64,000 nt of DNA from Gracilaria domingensis (Eukaryota; Rhodophyta; Florideophyceae; Gracilariales; Gracilariaceae). This document shows, piece by piece, positions 19,667-29,297 of this stretch; position 1 is the stretch's first letter, and the number at the start of each line of letters is the position of its first letter. The position numbers were made by a program, and so were the translations under genes. A model generated the notes under the pieces. It was not told the origin of the DNA. It did not search any database and saw only the letters and a program-made list of their open reading frames with translations. The stretch is from the NCBI GenBank assembly GCA_022539475.1, contig VCMS01000059.1:62001-126000 (forward strand), written 5' to 3'.

Positions 19667-22600
19667 ATGCACAATTCGAACCCCGTCGACCCCCTCTGCG
19701 CCGCGCCGCCTACCCATGACCTCCCCGCATGTTCCGCCTCTCTCAACCGCTCACCCGCCCAGACGCCCTGCGGCCCTCTTCCCAGGAGTGATTCCGTTCA
19801 GGCGCTCGTCTCCTTCGTCAACACCTCTCCCTCAAACGCCCCCGCGGCGCCCTCAGCGCGGCCCGTCATTCGCGCACTCGACACTCATGCCCGACCGCAC
19901 ACCGTCAACCTCACAGACCAAACAGATAACATTTCTCTCTCAGGCCTCTCTCTTCACACCGTCGCCCTCACCGCCTTGGCCACCATCACCCACCGTCTCA
20001 GGGACCTCTCACTTTCCGCAAATGCCTTGCCTGCAATCGACCTGGGTCCACTGGCCTACTGCCCCAGTCTCACCGTGCTCACTTTGAATAGCAACCGCAT
20101 CTCTTCTATTGATCTGTCCCCGCTCGCGTCATGTCCACAGCTGGAGAGACTGTGGCTTCACGACAACAACCTCCACACCGTCGACCTTTCTCCGCTGCGT
20201 CAGTGCAAAGCACTACGTTCTTTGTATCTCGAGGATAATTCAATCCATGAGAAGTCTATTGATTTGTCTCCACTAACAGCTACTACCAACTTGCGTTCGC
20301 TTCGACTTGGTGGCAATCGTCTCTCTGGTAAACTTGATCTCACGCCGTTACTCAAATGTCCGTCTCTGTCAGTCTTCAGCATCGATACCTCTGTCAGCCT
20401 GGTCGCCAATGGCGATTCTTCCCAGGCAAGGGTTTCCTCTGCTCTACGTCGCATTGTGCTCGACATTAATTTCTCGGGTAACCGTGGCTCAAAGTTCGTA
20501 CGGTTGGAACGTGGCCGAACCACACCACCTGTAATGCCCAAGTCTTCATCACCTACGCGTCCGCGAAGGAAGGTCAACCCTCCAGTTGCACCAACTAAGA
20601 GAAGTGTTTCACCCAGAGATGTCCACCGTGCCCGCTCTCCCTCACCCGCCAAACCTGCTGTCGAGCATGTAGTAGTCAAGGTGCTTCTTATTGGATTTCG
20701 ACGCCTTGCTCGCTATGCGGTTGAGGACGCACTCAACAAGTGTGGCAATGTCATTATTCGCGCTGCCGATAACGGCGTAGTGTCACATGACCCTGAGAAG
20801 ATTCGTGTGTCTGATGTTGTCTTATTATACGCGCCGCCAGAACGAATATTGAACCAGCTGTCTGCACTGTGTGTCCCAACAGCCGTTGCCATTATTGGGT
20901 CGGAAAGGTACCGTTGCACTATGGAGGCTCAAGTGAAGGATCTTTTCGACCAGTTCAGCTTTCATTCAGATCCTATTAACGAAGAAGCCACATCTGGCGT
21001 ATATCAAATGGGGAGAAAACATGCGTTGGCTTCACTCAGCTCACCGAAACCGTCTACGAATCAGAAGACTGGCACGACACCGTCTACCTCTACTGGCAAG
21101 AAGTCCGGTGCGCGAAAAGATATGTACTCCGATTTGAAATGTACCAGTGTGGACATTGAGTTGGAGCACATAGACGACGATGGCGAAAGTTCTACAGAGT
21201 CGAACTCGATATCAAGTGGAGATTCACTTGACGCTCTATTCACCGACAGTGGTAAGAAGGCAAGACGCAGCCCAACAAACGCCGCGTCTTTGTCGGGCCT
21301 GTCAAGGAGACTACGCGAACGAGCAGGGAGATCTGGTCGTAGTTTTGGAAATTGTGTCGGTGGTGAGATGAGAGCACACGGGAAAATCAAAGAACGTGCA
21401 GAAAGAGCTTCAGTTGAGGCCGCATTTGAAGACGTTGGAGGTTATGGTACCGTGGACAGTTTTGCAGGAATAGCTCGAGCATGCGGGCTACCAAAATGTG
21501 CTGGTCCCCTTCTGTTTCGCGCTGCTTGTGGTTCGTCATTTGAGATTGAATCTACGACACCAGAAGCTGGAGTACCCAATCACCCCATGGAAGGGAAGAA
21601 CCGAAGGGTTTCTACCGAATCTTTCATGACATACTGGAGCGCACGACTGCGAGCATTCGATGGAGAAGAACGACTAGCAAACGTCTTGGAGGATAGCGTG
21701 GGTTCCAATCTCGACAGTGAAGATGAGGCACTTGGTCACAGTCAGTACGGGGCGCCTTTATCACGAAAGTCGAGTGGGATTTCGAGCCCATCATCAAGCT
21801 TTTCTCGGTTGAACTGTTTACCTCCAAGCGTCAGTGCAGACTTTCTGCGAACGAAAGATATCAATCTCGCAAACATCGCCGCTAGGTTCCCGCGATCAGC
21901 ATCTATGTCTTCCATTCCGACAGATATTTCATGCCCTTGTGATTCTGGAGTAGAGTCACTGATCAGGGCATTCATGGATGGTCGACGTTCGCGGTTTGGG
22001 TCGTTTGCCCTCGTCAAGATGCCGGAAGCTGTTGCTATTGGGTCAGCATTAGTCATTCACGGCCTACGAGCCAGGAGTAAGAGCAGGGTTGGCGGAGAGG
22101 CGCGACCGGTCTGTCCGAAGGAAGTTCGAGAAGGGAAACTGAATGCTTCGTTGATTGCCGCAGAAGTTGGAATCTTTGAAGGCGTGGCGAGCGGCCTATC
22201 TATGGATCAGATCAGATCCGTTAAAGGGTGCTTCGCTACGGAAGTGGCCCCCGGACAATTATCTCGCAATGGGGGAGTTGCGTTGAATTGTACTCTGGGA
22301 GTTGAGGACGTACAAAGGTTTTGCGTGTCTCGGAAGACGTTGCTGCCGGGAGCCGTGAAGCTTGCGATGTCAGCGCACTGCCGCAATCCGAAGAGAATGA
22401 CTCTTGCCGAGTTTTCAATACTGTTGTCAGTCCTTAATAATATTTCGTCAAATGGTGCGGTAGATTATATGTTCACTATTATCGACGTTGACCGCGATGA
22501 CCGCTGGACTATTCCAGATCTGCGGCAACTGCATATGGAGAAAGAGCAAATATGGCTTCAGGACGGGATGGCTGTTAGCGAATTGGGGGACATCTGGACT

Positions 22601-22795
22601 CATCTCATTGACATGATTCGACCTTTCAGACCAACTGAAGGCATTACGCGACGGGAGTTCTACAGGCTCGGGCCGAAGGAACGAAAGGCTGTTATTCAAA
22701 GTCTTCTATTCATGGACGACGATCTGTCATTGCTTAACATCCGAAGAACAGTGGAATTGAACAAGAACTCACCGTCCCCATTAGCGGTGATGTGA
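19667..22795 (+). CDS. LRR / pseudo-receiver / PP2A B''-like EF-hand fusion protein
   Basis: The protein is 1042 aa from the ATG at 19667. The frame is open further upstream through a Pro/Arg-rich GC tract that looks like leader. A leucine-rich repeat region (about 75-240) has SDS22-like units such as LTVLTLNSNRISSIDLSPL. After a basic Ser/Pro linker, residues 333-435 resemble a response-regulator receiver (VKVLLIGFRRLARYAVEDAL, VSDVVLLYAPPERI). The phospho-acceptor Asp position is Tyr, so it is a pseudo-receiver. The C-terminal part (about 690-1020) resembles the PP2A B'' (PPP2R3/FASS) family: MTLAEFSILLSVLNN, VDYMFTIIDVDRDDRW with an EF-hand-like loop, and LTEL-type helices ending IWTHLIDMIRPF. 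It may target PP2A, but that is inference. I know of no described protein with this domain order. Confidence 0.78.
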   Translation: MHNSNPVDPLCAAPPTHDLPACSASLNRSPAQTPCGPLPRSDSVQALVSFVNTSPSNAPAAPSARPVIRALDTHARPHTVNLTDQTDNISLSGLSLHTVALTALATITHRLRDLSLSANALPAIDLGPLAYCPSLTVLTLNSNRISSIDLSPLASCPQLERLWLHDNNLHTVDLSPLRQCKALRSLYLEDNSIHEKSIDLSPLTATTNLRSLRLGGNRLSGKLDLTPLLKCPSLSVFSIDTSVSLVANGDSSQARVSSALRRIVLDINFSGNRGSKFVRLERGRTTPPVMPKSSSPTRPRRKVNPPVAPTKRSVSPRDVHRARSPSPAKPAVEHVVVKVLLIGFRRLARYAVEDALNKCGNVIIRAADNGVVSHDPEKIRVSDVVLLYAPPERILNQLSALCVPTAVAIIGSERYRCTMEAQVKDLFDQFSFHSDPINEEATSGVYQMGRKHALASLSSPKPSTNQKTGTTPSTSTGKKSGARKDMYSDLKCTSVDIELEHIDDDGESSTESNSISSGDSLDALFTDSGKKARRSPTNAASLSGLSRRLRERAGRSGRSFGNCVGGEMRAHGKIKERAERASVEAAFEDVGGYGTVDSFAGIARACGLPKCAGPLLFRAACGSSFEIESTTPEAGVPNHPMEGKNRRVSTESFMTYWSARLRAFDGEERLANVLEDSVGSNLDSEDEALGHSQYGAPLSRKSSGISSPSSSFSRLNCLPPSVSADFLRTKDINLANIAARFPRSASMSSIPTDISCPCDSGVESLIRAFMDGRRSRFGSFALVKMPEAVAIGSALVIHGLRARSKSRVGGEARPVCPKEVREGKLNASLIAAEVGIFEGVASGLSMDQIRSVKGCFATEVAPGQLSRNGGVALNCTLGVEDVQRFCVSRKTLLPGAVKLAMSAHCRNPKRMTLAEFSILLSVLNNISSNGAVDYMFTIIDVDRDDRWTIPDLRQLHMEKEQIWLQDGMAVSELGDIWTHLIDMIRPFRPTEGITRREFYRLGPKERKAVIQSLLFMDDDLSLLNIRRTVELNKNSPSPLAVM

Positions 22796-23843
22796 TGTTA
22801 ACTCCCGCAGAGAAAATTCGCTATGTAACAGATGTGAACTTCATAGTTTGATTCATCGTAAACAAGCACAAGATTTCTTAGCTTTTTCTTGCTTGTGGAT
22901 CACGCTTTTCTCACTTGTTCACGTCGTATTTTGACAATCATGGAGCTAATCGAGGACAAATGGCGAAGAGACGGTTCGCGGTTACCGGGTTGCGAGTTCC
23001 TCTTACGAGCCCAAAGGAAGCACTTAGAATGCATTTATTTGCACACTGCGCTCGTATTGGTGTTGATCATGCGACCAGTGGCTGCCGTCCACATCAGGGC
23101 GACGCGAACATTTCGTCTCCGATTCAGAAGTCCGGCGACCCGGGGTCTGCGTTGGCACGGGCCCGTTGGCCAGCAACGGGCGGTAACGTTTGGCATAGAA
23201 CGATGAGCCGGAATTTCTTGACTAGTCATCAGTCTTGACTACTAGTGTTGAGTCATGTGCACTATCGAAAGTCATCAATATTCATAATACCATTTAATTT
23301 TGACAAGTACTTTCAAACAATTTTAATTTAAATTTTAATTCTAGAAGTCGGGCGAGGACTTTCGCTGCATGCGTGTGAGTGTGTGTGTGACGCGGTGTGA
23401 CCCTCACCACGAAGCAGACATCGAAAGTGTTGTCTAACCTTGTAGAGGTTCCGGGCAAATTAAAACAAAAAAAATTGGAAAACCCAGAGCGATCCCGCTA
23501 CAGTATCTACCTTCGGTATTATCAACAAGCGCAGATCGCTCTTATCTCTCTCTAGCGGGTAGCGTTCGCTAACCCTTTATCTACGGACTCCGTAGTACGG
23601 AGGTATACATAAAAGACTTGGGATGCAGACTCCCCTGTCTAGAATCTGAGCCGCTCCAGTTCCTTATACGACAAGCTATCTTCACGCTTCGAACTACCTT
23701 GAATCGAAAACTTATGGGCATGGTATTAATGACTGACGTGGCTCAGCTGTGCATTCATGCAAATCGTCAGTTGGCATCCGATACAGGATTGCTCTCCGAA
23801 CCCCCGATTCCGCACTTGACGTACCTGTAGCTGACATTCCATC
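22796..23843. other. Intergenic
   Basis: No supported gene. Overlapping frames at 22889-23238 lack domains. The stretch 23280-23350 is AT-rich, and a CTACGGA/TCCGTAG palindrome lies near 23580, both within plausible promoter distance of the ABC transporter. Confidence 0.4.
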
Positions 23844-25907
23844 ATGCAGACCAGACTGAGACCTCTTTTCTGGGGACTTCGTTCCGAAATAAAGCTCCAT
23901 CAAGTGCACCGGCGCTTTCGTGGATCTGTTCGGGAATCGTTCGATAGCCGATCGTGTCAATACGCGAGAAGCACATGCTCTTCGCTTAAACTATATGGCA
24001 TCCACGGCCCGATTTGGAAGAAAGATCCTCATAAAGGTTCTTTTGTCCCCACGCGCAGCCATTCATCCGTAGGGTCGGCCGAAGCAGCTCCTCCTCAGAC
24101 ATCCGCATCTTTGACACGTGCCGGATCGCTTCGCGTTCTTCGCACTCTGTCTGGGTATTTGTGGCCAGCCGATGATTCGTACATTAAGAGAAGGGTAGTA
24201 CTAGCCATGGGCCTTCTCGGAGCAAGTAAGGTTCTTTCGGTAAGCGTTCCATTCTTCTTTAAATATGCCGTCGATGCAATCTCGGTCTCTGCGTTTGTGG
24301 CACAAACTCCTGCTGTCATTTTGATTCCGACTGCTACCCTCATTGGGTACGGCGCAGCGCGAGCGGGGGCTTCGCTCTCTGGTGAAATTCGAAATGCAGT
24401 GTTTGCCGCTGTGGCGAGAAAAGCAATTGTCGACGTAGCGGTTAATACGTTCAGACACCTTCACGCTTTACCACTTTCGTTCCATCTGCAACGAGAAACT
24501 GGAGCGTTGGCACGTGTGATTGACAGAGGCCAGAAAGGTATTGATTTCACGCTGCGAAGTATGATTTTCAATGTTGCTCCAACTGTCGTTGAAGTCAGCA
24601 TGGTCTGTGGAATACTCGCAAGTAACTTCGGACCAGCGTTCGCCGGCGTTGCGGCTAGCACAGTAGGGCTATACACCATATTTACGTTTGGGACCACACA
24701 TTGGAGAACCCGCTTTAGAAAAGAGATGAATCAAGCCGACACCGCTGCGTCGTCTCGTGCTATTGATTCGTTGTTAAACTATGAAACTGTGAAGTACTTT
24801 GGAAATGAAGACCATGAGACGGAAAAGTATGCTCAGTTCCTAAGACAGTATGGTAATGCGCACGTGAAGACTCAGGCATCATTGAGCTTCTTGAACTTTG
24901 GTCAGAATGCCATTTTTTCGACTGCGTTGACGACGATCATGCTCATGACTAGCCACCACATTGCTCAAGGTTCGATGACGATTGGGGATCTGGTAATGGT
25001 GAATGGAATGTTGTTTCAACTTTCTTTGCCTCTGAATTTCCTGGGCACGGTGTACAGAGAGGTACAGCAAAGCCTGATTGACATGGAGGCATTGTTTTCC
25101 CTTCTTGCGAAAAAGGCGTCAACACCGGACACCCCGAAAAAGAACGCACCACCGTTGGTGCTGAAACAACGTGATCTTGGGGCTACAGTCACATTTGACG
25201 ATGTGTCATTTGGATATTCTGCGGATCGAATGATACTGGACAGAATTTCTTTTGAGGTTCCCAATGCTACTACGGCTGCGATCGTAGGACCAAGCGGATG
25301 TGGTAAATCAACTGTGTTGCGGTTACTGTTCGGATTATATCGTCCGCTTTCCGGGAGGATTCTTGTCGACGGACAAGATATATGGGATTTAGACTTGGAA
25401 AGCGTGAGATCACATATTGGAGTTGTCCCTCAGGACACTGTGTTATTCAACAACACTGTTCGATACAACATAGGATATGGACGGCTTGGAGCCTCCGATG
25501 AGGAAATAGTGGATGTCGCGAAGCAGGCTTCGCTACATGACGCGATCATGCATTTCCCTCACGGATACGACACTCAGGTTGGGGAGCGGGGCCTGAAGCT
25601 ATCTGGGGGTGAGAAACAACGGCTTGCGATCGCAAGAACTCTTCTGAAAGATCCTGTGTTAATGTGCCTTGACGAAACGACAAGCAGCTTGGATAGCAAG
25701 ACTGAACAACAAATTCTATTGTCTTTGAATGACTTGACTGTCTCGAGAACGGCAATATTTGTTGCGCATCGACTTTCCACTGTGGCAAGTTTAGACAACA
25801 TCATCGTTTTGAATCACGGGAGAATTGTTGAGGCTGGGAAGCATAGTTCACTTCTTGAGCATAATGGGATATACGCTGACATGTGGGCAAGGCAACATAG
25901 CGGATGA
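23844..25907 (+). CDS. ATM1: Mitochondrial ABC half-transporter, ATM1/ABCB7 type
   Basis: ATM1 exports a glutathione-linked sulfur/iron-sulfur intermediate from the mitochondrial matrix for cytosolic Fe-S protein assembly. The protein is 687 aa. The N-terminus ([19 protein letters not shown]) is basic and lacks acidic residues at first, like a mitochondrial presequence. A six-helix transmembrane domain spans about 110-400 and includes the ATM1-type [12 protein letters not shown] segment. The ATPase domain has Walker [10 protein letters not shown] (482-490), a Q-loop, signature LSGGEKQ (586-592), Walker B with DE at 610-611 and the H-loop VAHRLST. All ATPase motifs are intact. Peroxisomal or vacuolar (HMT1-type) half-transporters are the nearest alternative. 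Confidence 0.92.
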   Translation: MQTRLRPLFWGLRSEIKLHQVHRRFRGSVRESFDSRSCQYARSTCSSLKLYGIHGPIWKKDPHKGSFVPTRSHSSVGSAEAAPPQTSASLTRAGSLRVLRTLSGYLWPADDSYIKRRVVLAMGLLGASKVLSVSVPFFFKYAVDAISVSAFVAQTPAVILIPTATLIGYGAARAGASLSGEIRNAVFAAVARKAIVDVAVNTFRHLHALPLSFHLQRETGALARVIDRGQKGIDFTLRSMIFNVAPTVVEVSMVCGILASNFGPAFAGVAASTVGLYTIFTFGTTHWRTRFRKEMNQADTAASSRAIDSLLNYETVKYFGNEDHETEKYAQFLRQYGNAHVKTQASLSFLNFGQNAIFSTALTTIMLMTSHHIAQGSMTIGDLVMVNGMLFQLSLPLNFLGTVYREVQQSLIDMEALFSLLAKKASTPDTPKKNAPPLVLKQRDLGATVTFDDVSFGYSADRMILDRISFEVPNATTAAIVGPSGCGKSTVLRLLFGLYRPLSGRILVDGQDIWDLDLESVRSHIGVVPQDTVLFNNTVRYNIGYGRLGASDEEIVDVAKQASLHDAIMHFPHGYDTQVGERGLKLSGGEKQRLAIARTLLKDPVLMCLDETTSSLDSKTEQQILLSLNDLTVSRTAIFVAHRLSTVASLDNIIVLNHGRIVEAGKHSSLLEHNGIYADMWARQHSG

Positions 25908-26156
25908 AATACATATCCGCTCGAGATGATGTTTTCTAACGTTTCTGGGGGAGAGGGTACTCGTTCTACGGAACATATTAGCGATTTCTTTGTACGGGAT
26001 GCCCTTCTGTTCACCTTGCTCTCGAGCCTACCTTGGCTGGTCAGCTCTTGGGATTTGCGGATCATGTCCAAAACTCGGAACTTATGATAGCCTACTACTC
26101 GTGACTACCGCGTACAAATTGTGAGGAATGTAATCCTTAACTGGCATGAAACTTGT

Positions 26157-26181
26157 GTCCGCCCATTTTTGAGGGGCGGAC
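26157..26181. repeat. Hairpin with GTCCGCCC arms
   Basis: GTCCGCCC (26157-26164) and GGGCGGAC (26174-26181) flank a 9-base A/T/G loop. It sits about 250 bp past the ATM1 stop codon. Confidence 0.5.
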
Positions 26182-26423
26182 GTGCCCAATGCTGCCTCAT
26201 CGCGCATCCTTGGTTGTCTGAGGCACAGCATCTAAATTTTCGAAACGTGCTTGCACGAATCTCTCTAGATGCATACCGACGGTATCATAACCTACCCCAA
26301 CCCTTGTATTAGTGCTTACTTATCAGCATCTCATCAGCATGTAACTGTGGGCACACACACGGCATTACCAGAATGCCTAACTTTTTTCTGTCAGCTTCTG
26401 CTGACATATCCTGATTGATCTTG

Positions 26424-26446
26424 AACATCATGTTCATGACGAACAT
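26424..26446. repeat. 23-base motif, copy 1
   Basis: The motif starts AACATCATGTT and ends GACGAACAT; 21 of 23 positions match the copy at 48549-48571. Both copies lie downstream of plus-strand genes. Confidence 0.4.
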
Positions 26447-26546
26447 CATGGTGCAAAGCTTAGATCGTGAGCATTCATGTGAGTTAATTTCGTCGCGGAA
26501 CGGCGATCATTTTCTTTTGCTGCATCAGCACTAAGGAACTCCATCA

Positions 26547-29297
26547 ATGAAGCCAACGGCAAAATGTGGCCAAAGCCACCCTGATATTGTCTTCATGCTC
26601 AGGCTAGCACGATTGGCGATAATGCTGGTGTCCATGGCATCTGCTTCGATTCTCTGCATTCTCTGCTCTATGGTTATAACAGGTTCATTATTCAAAGAAC
26701 CGGAAAGGAAAGTGTCTTCCAGAGGCCAAGCACATATTCGAATTAACCACTTGGCACGCCAAAAAAGTGCTGTGCCTCCTGATGTGGAAAGAAAGAATAT
26801 CACGATAGTCTTGGAATATCTCCAATTTGATTATGAGTCTGGCAGTTTCTCCGCTGCACCATGGATGTATACTGCATCTCAAGACCCTTTTGTTGAAGAT
26901 GATACTTCATCTTCCTCGGTATTGGCTCACACGCATGCTAGCTGGAATGCAAATGGAACTGGAAACGGTAGTTGTCCCAGTGGAGGTAATGGAAAGATCT
27001 CTCGAGGTTACATCGACCCTTTTCACTTTCATGCAAATGTTTCTGAGAGAGACTTCTCTAATGTTACAGTTGAGCTTCGGAACTTGACGCTTTCGACTTT
27101 TGATCATATTAACACAGTGAATGGAGGACGAAGGTGGGATATCGTGGGTCAAGCTGGAGATTCCCGTCTTTACACTGGAGGGACTTTCTCAATACACAAT
27201 AATAGTGAAACCCTTCTTTCTACGCGTAACGTACGATGGCATCAGAACATATCGTATCCGAGTCCAATTGGTGAAGCTCCCCCTGGAGATTTACTTGTAG
27301 GGGCATATTTCACTGGTGAAATCGATGTGTTTGAGAGCAATGATGAATGGGTAAGGGAACTGGACCCGCATGCTATTGGGTTTGTTCTAGGGCTTATAAC
27401 AGCCGCTGCCTATGGTCCTTCGAACTGCTTTTCCGTGAGGTCATTCTGGGTCACACTTCGTGGATTTCCGGATTTGAAGGAGGTCAAAATCGATTCTCCA
27501 TTTGCTTCCGATATCTATAATGATTCGACAAGAAGTGGAGCGAAGCAAGGATCATATTCAGGGTCAACACCAACCCGCACTGCGAGGGCGAAACTTCTAG
27601 GAACAGCGACGAGCAGAGCTGCCACAGCTGCAGTTTCATCCTCTGTGGGAGGGGCGGTCGGTAGTATGTCGGTGTCCGTGGGAACCTCAGCCTCGGCAGT
27701 TACTCCTCCTGGTCAAGGTGTTTCAAGAATGTTGACAACAGCGTCGTTCTTCGCAAGGATAAACGAAATCCATGGGTTTCACTCTGATGCGATGTCTGAG
27801 TTTGGAGAATCGATGAAGCCTTTTGTTGGGAAATTTCCTTTTCCCGGCATGAGCGCAGACAAATCTAAAGGAGGGTCGTCCAGTGGAAAAGGAGATTCGG
27901 TTGGGGATGAAGATAGTGTTGACTTGGATGTGAGTGTGAGCGATTCCGTGTTTGCTGGTTGTGCACTGTACACGAGTATAATAGTCATGGCGTTTATTCT
28001 TTTGCACACTGGGGTTTGGTTCTTCTACAGAAGAAAGTCGGGCGACGTGAAGATCAAACGACAGGCCTGGCTTATATACATGTCATCCATTGCCATGTCT
28101 TATGTATATGCCGCCGTTGTTCTTAATGCGTCGCAGTATCTAAGGTCTCACTGGGGACGGGGGAGCGGGAGACCTGGGTTCTATGCCATTGCATTTTTTC
28201 AGCTCTTGTTTATAGGGATTGGTTTCACAGGTTTCGTTTGGGCCATCGTATTCTACGCACTACGGAAGCTTTGGAGAGAAGATATGAAATGGGTTCCTCG
28301 AATCGAAATATCGGATCCGACTGTTAGACGTGCAGCCATTCGGGGAGAGTATACCGCATCTGACAACGATGCTTTCCACACCCTGTTTGAATGCTATTAC
28401 TCTTCTCTTGCAGGACCTCGTGTTTGGTTGGCTGGAATAGAGCTGTTTGTCGTCTTAGTTGACTCCGTTTGCACCGCAGCGATATGGAATGAAGTTATCG
28501 TGCTTGGCATCCTGATCGGCGTCTACTCTTTGTTGTTTGTTCTCTTCTTTTCGTTTGCTCCATACGTTGACAAAATCGAGGGACGAATTGTGACCGTGCT
28601 TGGACTGATTGATCTCATGGTATTGGTTGTGGAGTTCATGGGCGCTCTTGGTGACTATGAAACTGCAGAACAAATGGATTACATTGCAGTGATCCTTGGG
28701 TTTGTGTCGATATCTCTGGCGATTCTCAGCGCTATCTACTGCGACCTGATTCCTATGGCAATTACTGTATGGGGCATTCTTCGTCGAAAACTACAGGGCT
28801 TCAGTTGTCTGAAGTTTGACCGTTCCAGAGCAAGCGATTCAGAATCTGAATGGAGCTTTATACAAGGCTCCTGGACAGATAATTCTAGTAGCAGCGGGAA
28901 CCGCAAGGCAGATGATAGTGATGCGATATCTAATGAGGAACAGATGGATACATCCCAGGACACATCAGATGGTCAAGATGGACGGATCATAACGGGCGTT
29001 CCTCTAGTGGGCTCAACGAGCTCTGGACATGGGCCTCTCGCGCTTCTGTCTAGGATATTCAATGGTATTACCGGGCGTGGGAACAGAGCAGATGAAGAGG
29101 AGCTACCCGTTGTTGTGCGAATGGATCAAGTCTATTGCGATAAGAGGTTGATGGAGAGGGACACTACAGTTGATTCAGAACATCATGGAAGAGTCCTTGC
29201 AGAACTCTGTCAAGATTGTGACGATGACGAATCACCAATCACTTGGCCGCGAGTGGGCCAAGTGATTTATCGAGTTAGGGGCAGAAGCGTGAGGTAA
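26547..29297 (+). CDS. Orphan membrane protein: glycosylated ectodomain plus seven-helix bundle
   Basis: The protein is 916 aa from a clear ATG, and I do not recognise the family. An N-terminal hydrophobic segment (about 18-48) is a signal anchor. Residues 49-460 look lumenal or extracellular: they carry several N-glycosylation sequons (NGT, NVT, NLT, NNS, NIS), beta-rich stretches such as SGSFSAAPWMYTAS and a Ser/Gly/Thr-rich low-complexity part (about 330-400). Seven further hydrophobic segments lie between about 466 and 745. The tail (746-916) is acidic and Ser-rich, with no RING or other domain. The layout recalls Tul1/FLY-type Golgi proteins, which end in a RING finger, or adhesion-type receptors, but neither signature is present. 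Confidence 0.75.
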   Translation: MKPTAKCGQSHPDIVFMLRLARLAIMLVSMASASILCILCSMVITGSLFKEPERKVSSRGQAHIRINHLARQKSAVPPDVERKNITIVLEYLQFDYESGSFSAAPWMYTASQDPFVEDDTSSSSVLAHTHASWNANGTGNGSCPSGGNGKISRGYIDPFHFHANVSERDFSNVTVELRNLTLSTFDHINTVNGGRRWDIVGQAGDSRLYTGGTFSIHNNSETLLSTRNVRWHQNISYPSPIGEAPPGDLLVGAYFTGEIDVFESNDEWVRELDPHAIGFVLGLITAAAYGPSNCFSVRSFWVTLRGFPDLKEVKIDSPFASDIYNDSTRSGAKQGSYSGSTPTRTARAKLLGTATSRAATAAVSSSVGGAVGSMSVSVGTSASAVTPPGQGVSRMLTTASFFARINEIHGFHSDAMSEFGESMKPFVGKFPFPGMSADKSKGGSSSGKGDSVGDEDSVDLDVSVSDSVFAGCALYTSIIVMAFILLHTGVWFFYRRKSGDVKIKRQAWLIYMSSIAMSYVYAAVVLNASQYLRSHWGRGSGRPGFYAIAFFQLLFIGIGFTGFVWAIVFYALRKLWREDMKWVPRIEISDPTVRRAAIRGEYTASDNDAFHTLFECYYSSLAGPRVWLAGIELFVVLVDSVCTAAIWNEVIVLGILIGVYSLLFVLFFSFAPYVDKIEGRIVTVLGLIDLMVLVVEFMGALGDYETAEQMDYIAVILGFVSISLAILSAIYCDLIPMAITVWGILRRKLQGFSCLKFDRSRASDSESEWSFIQGSWTDNSSSSGNRKADDSDAISNEEQMDTSQDTSDGQDGRIITGVPLVGSTSSGHGPLALLSRIFNGITGRGNRADEEELPVVVRMDQVYCDKRLMERDTTVDSEHHGRVLAELCQDCDDDESPITWPRVGQVIYRVRGRSVR

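Larger units (their letters stand above)
25908..26546. other. Intergenic with a GC hairpin and a motif shared with 48.5 kb
   Basis: No gene seen. It contains the 8-bp GC hairpin at 26157-26181 and the 23-base motif at 26424-26446 that recurs downstream of the M13 peptidase gene. Confidence 0.4.

Noticed and set aside
18671-20087. Long Arg/Ala/Pro-rich frames around 18.7-20.1 kb
   Set aside because: They lie in a GC island, give no recognisable domain and overlap the LRR-fusion gene or its leader.
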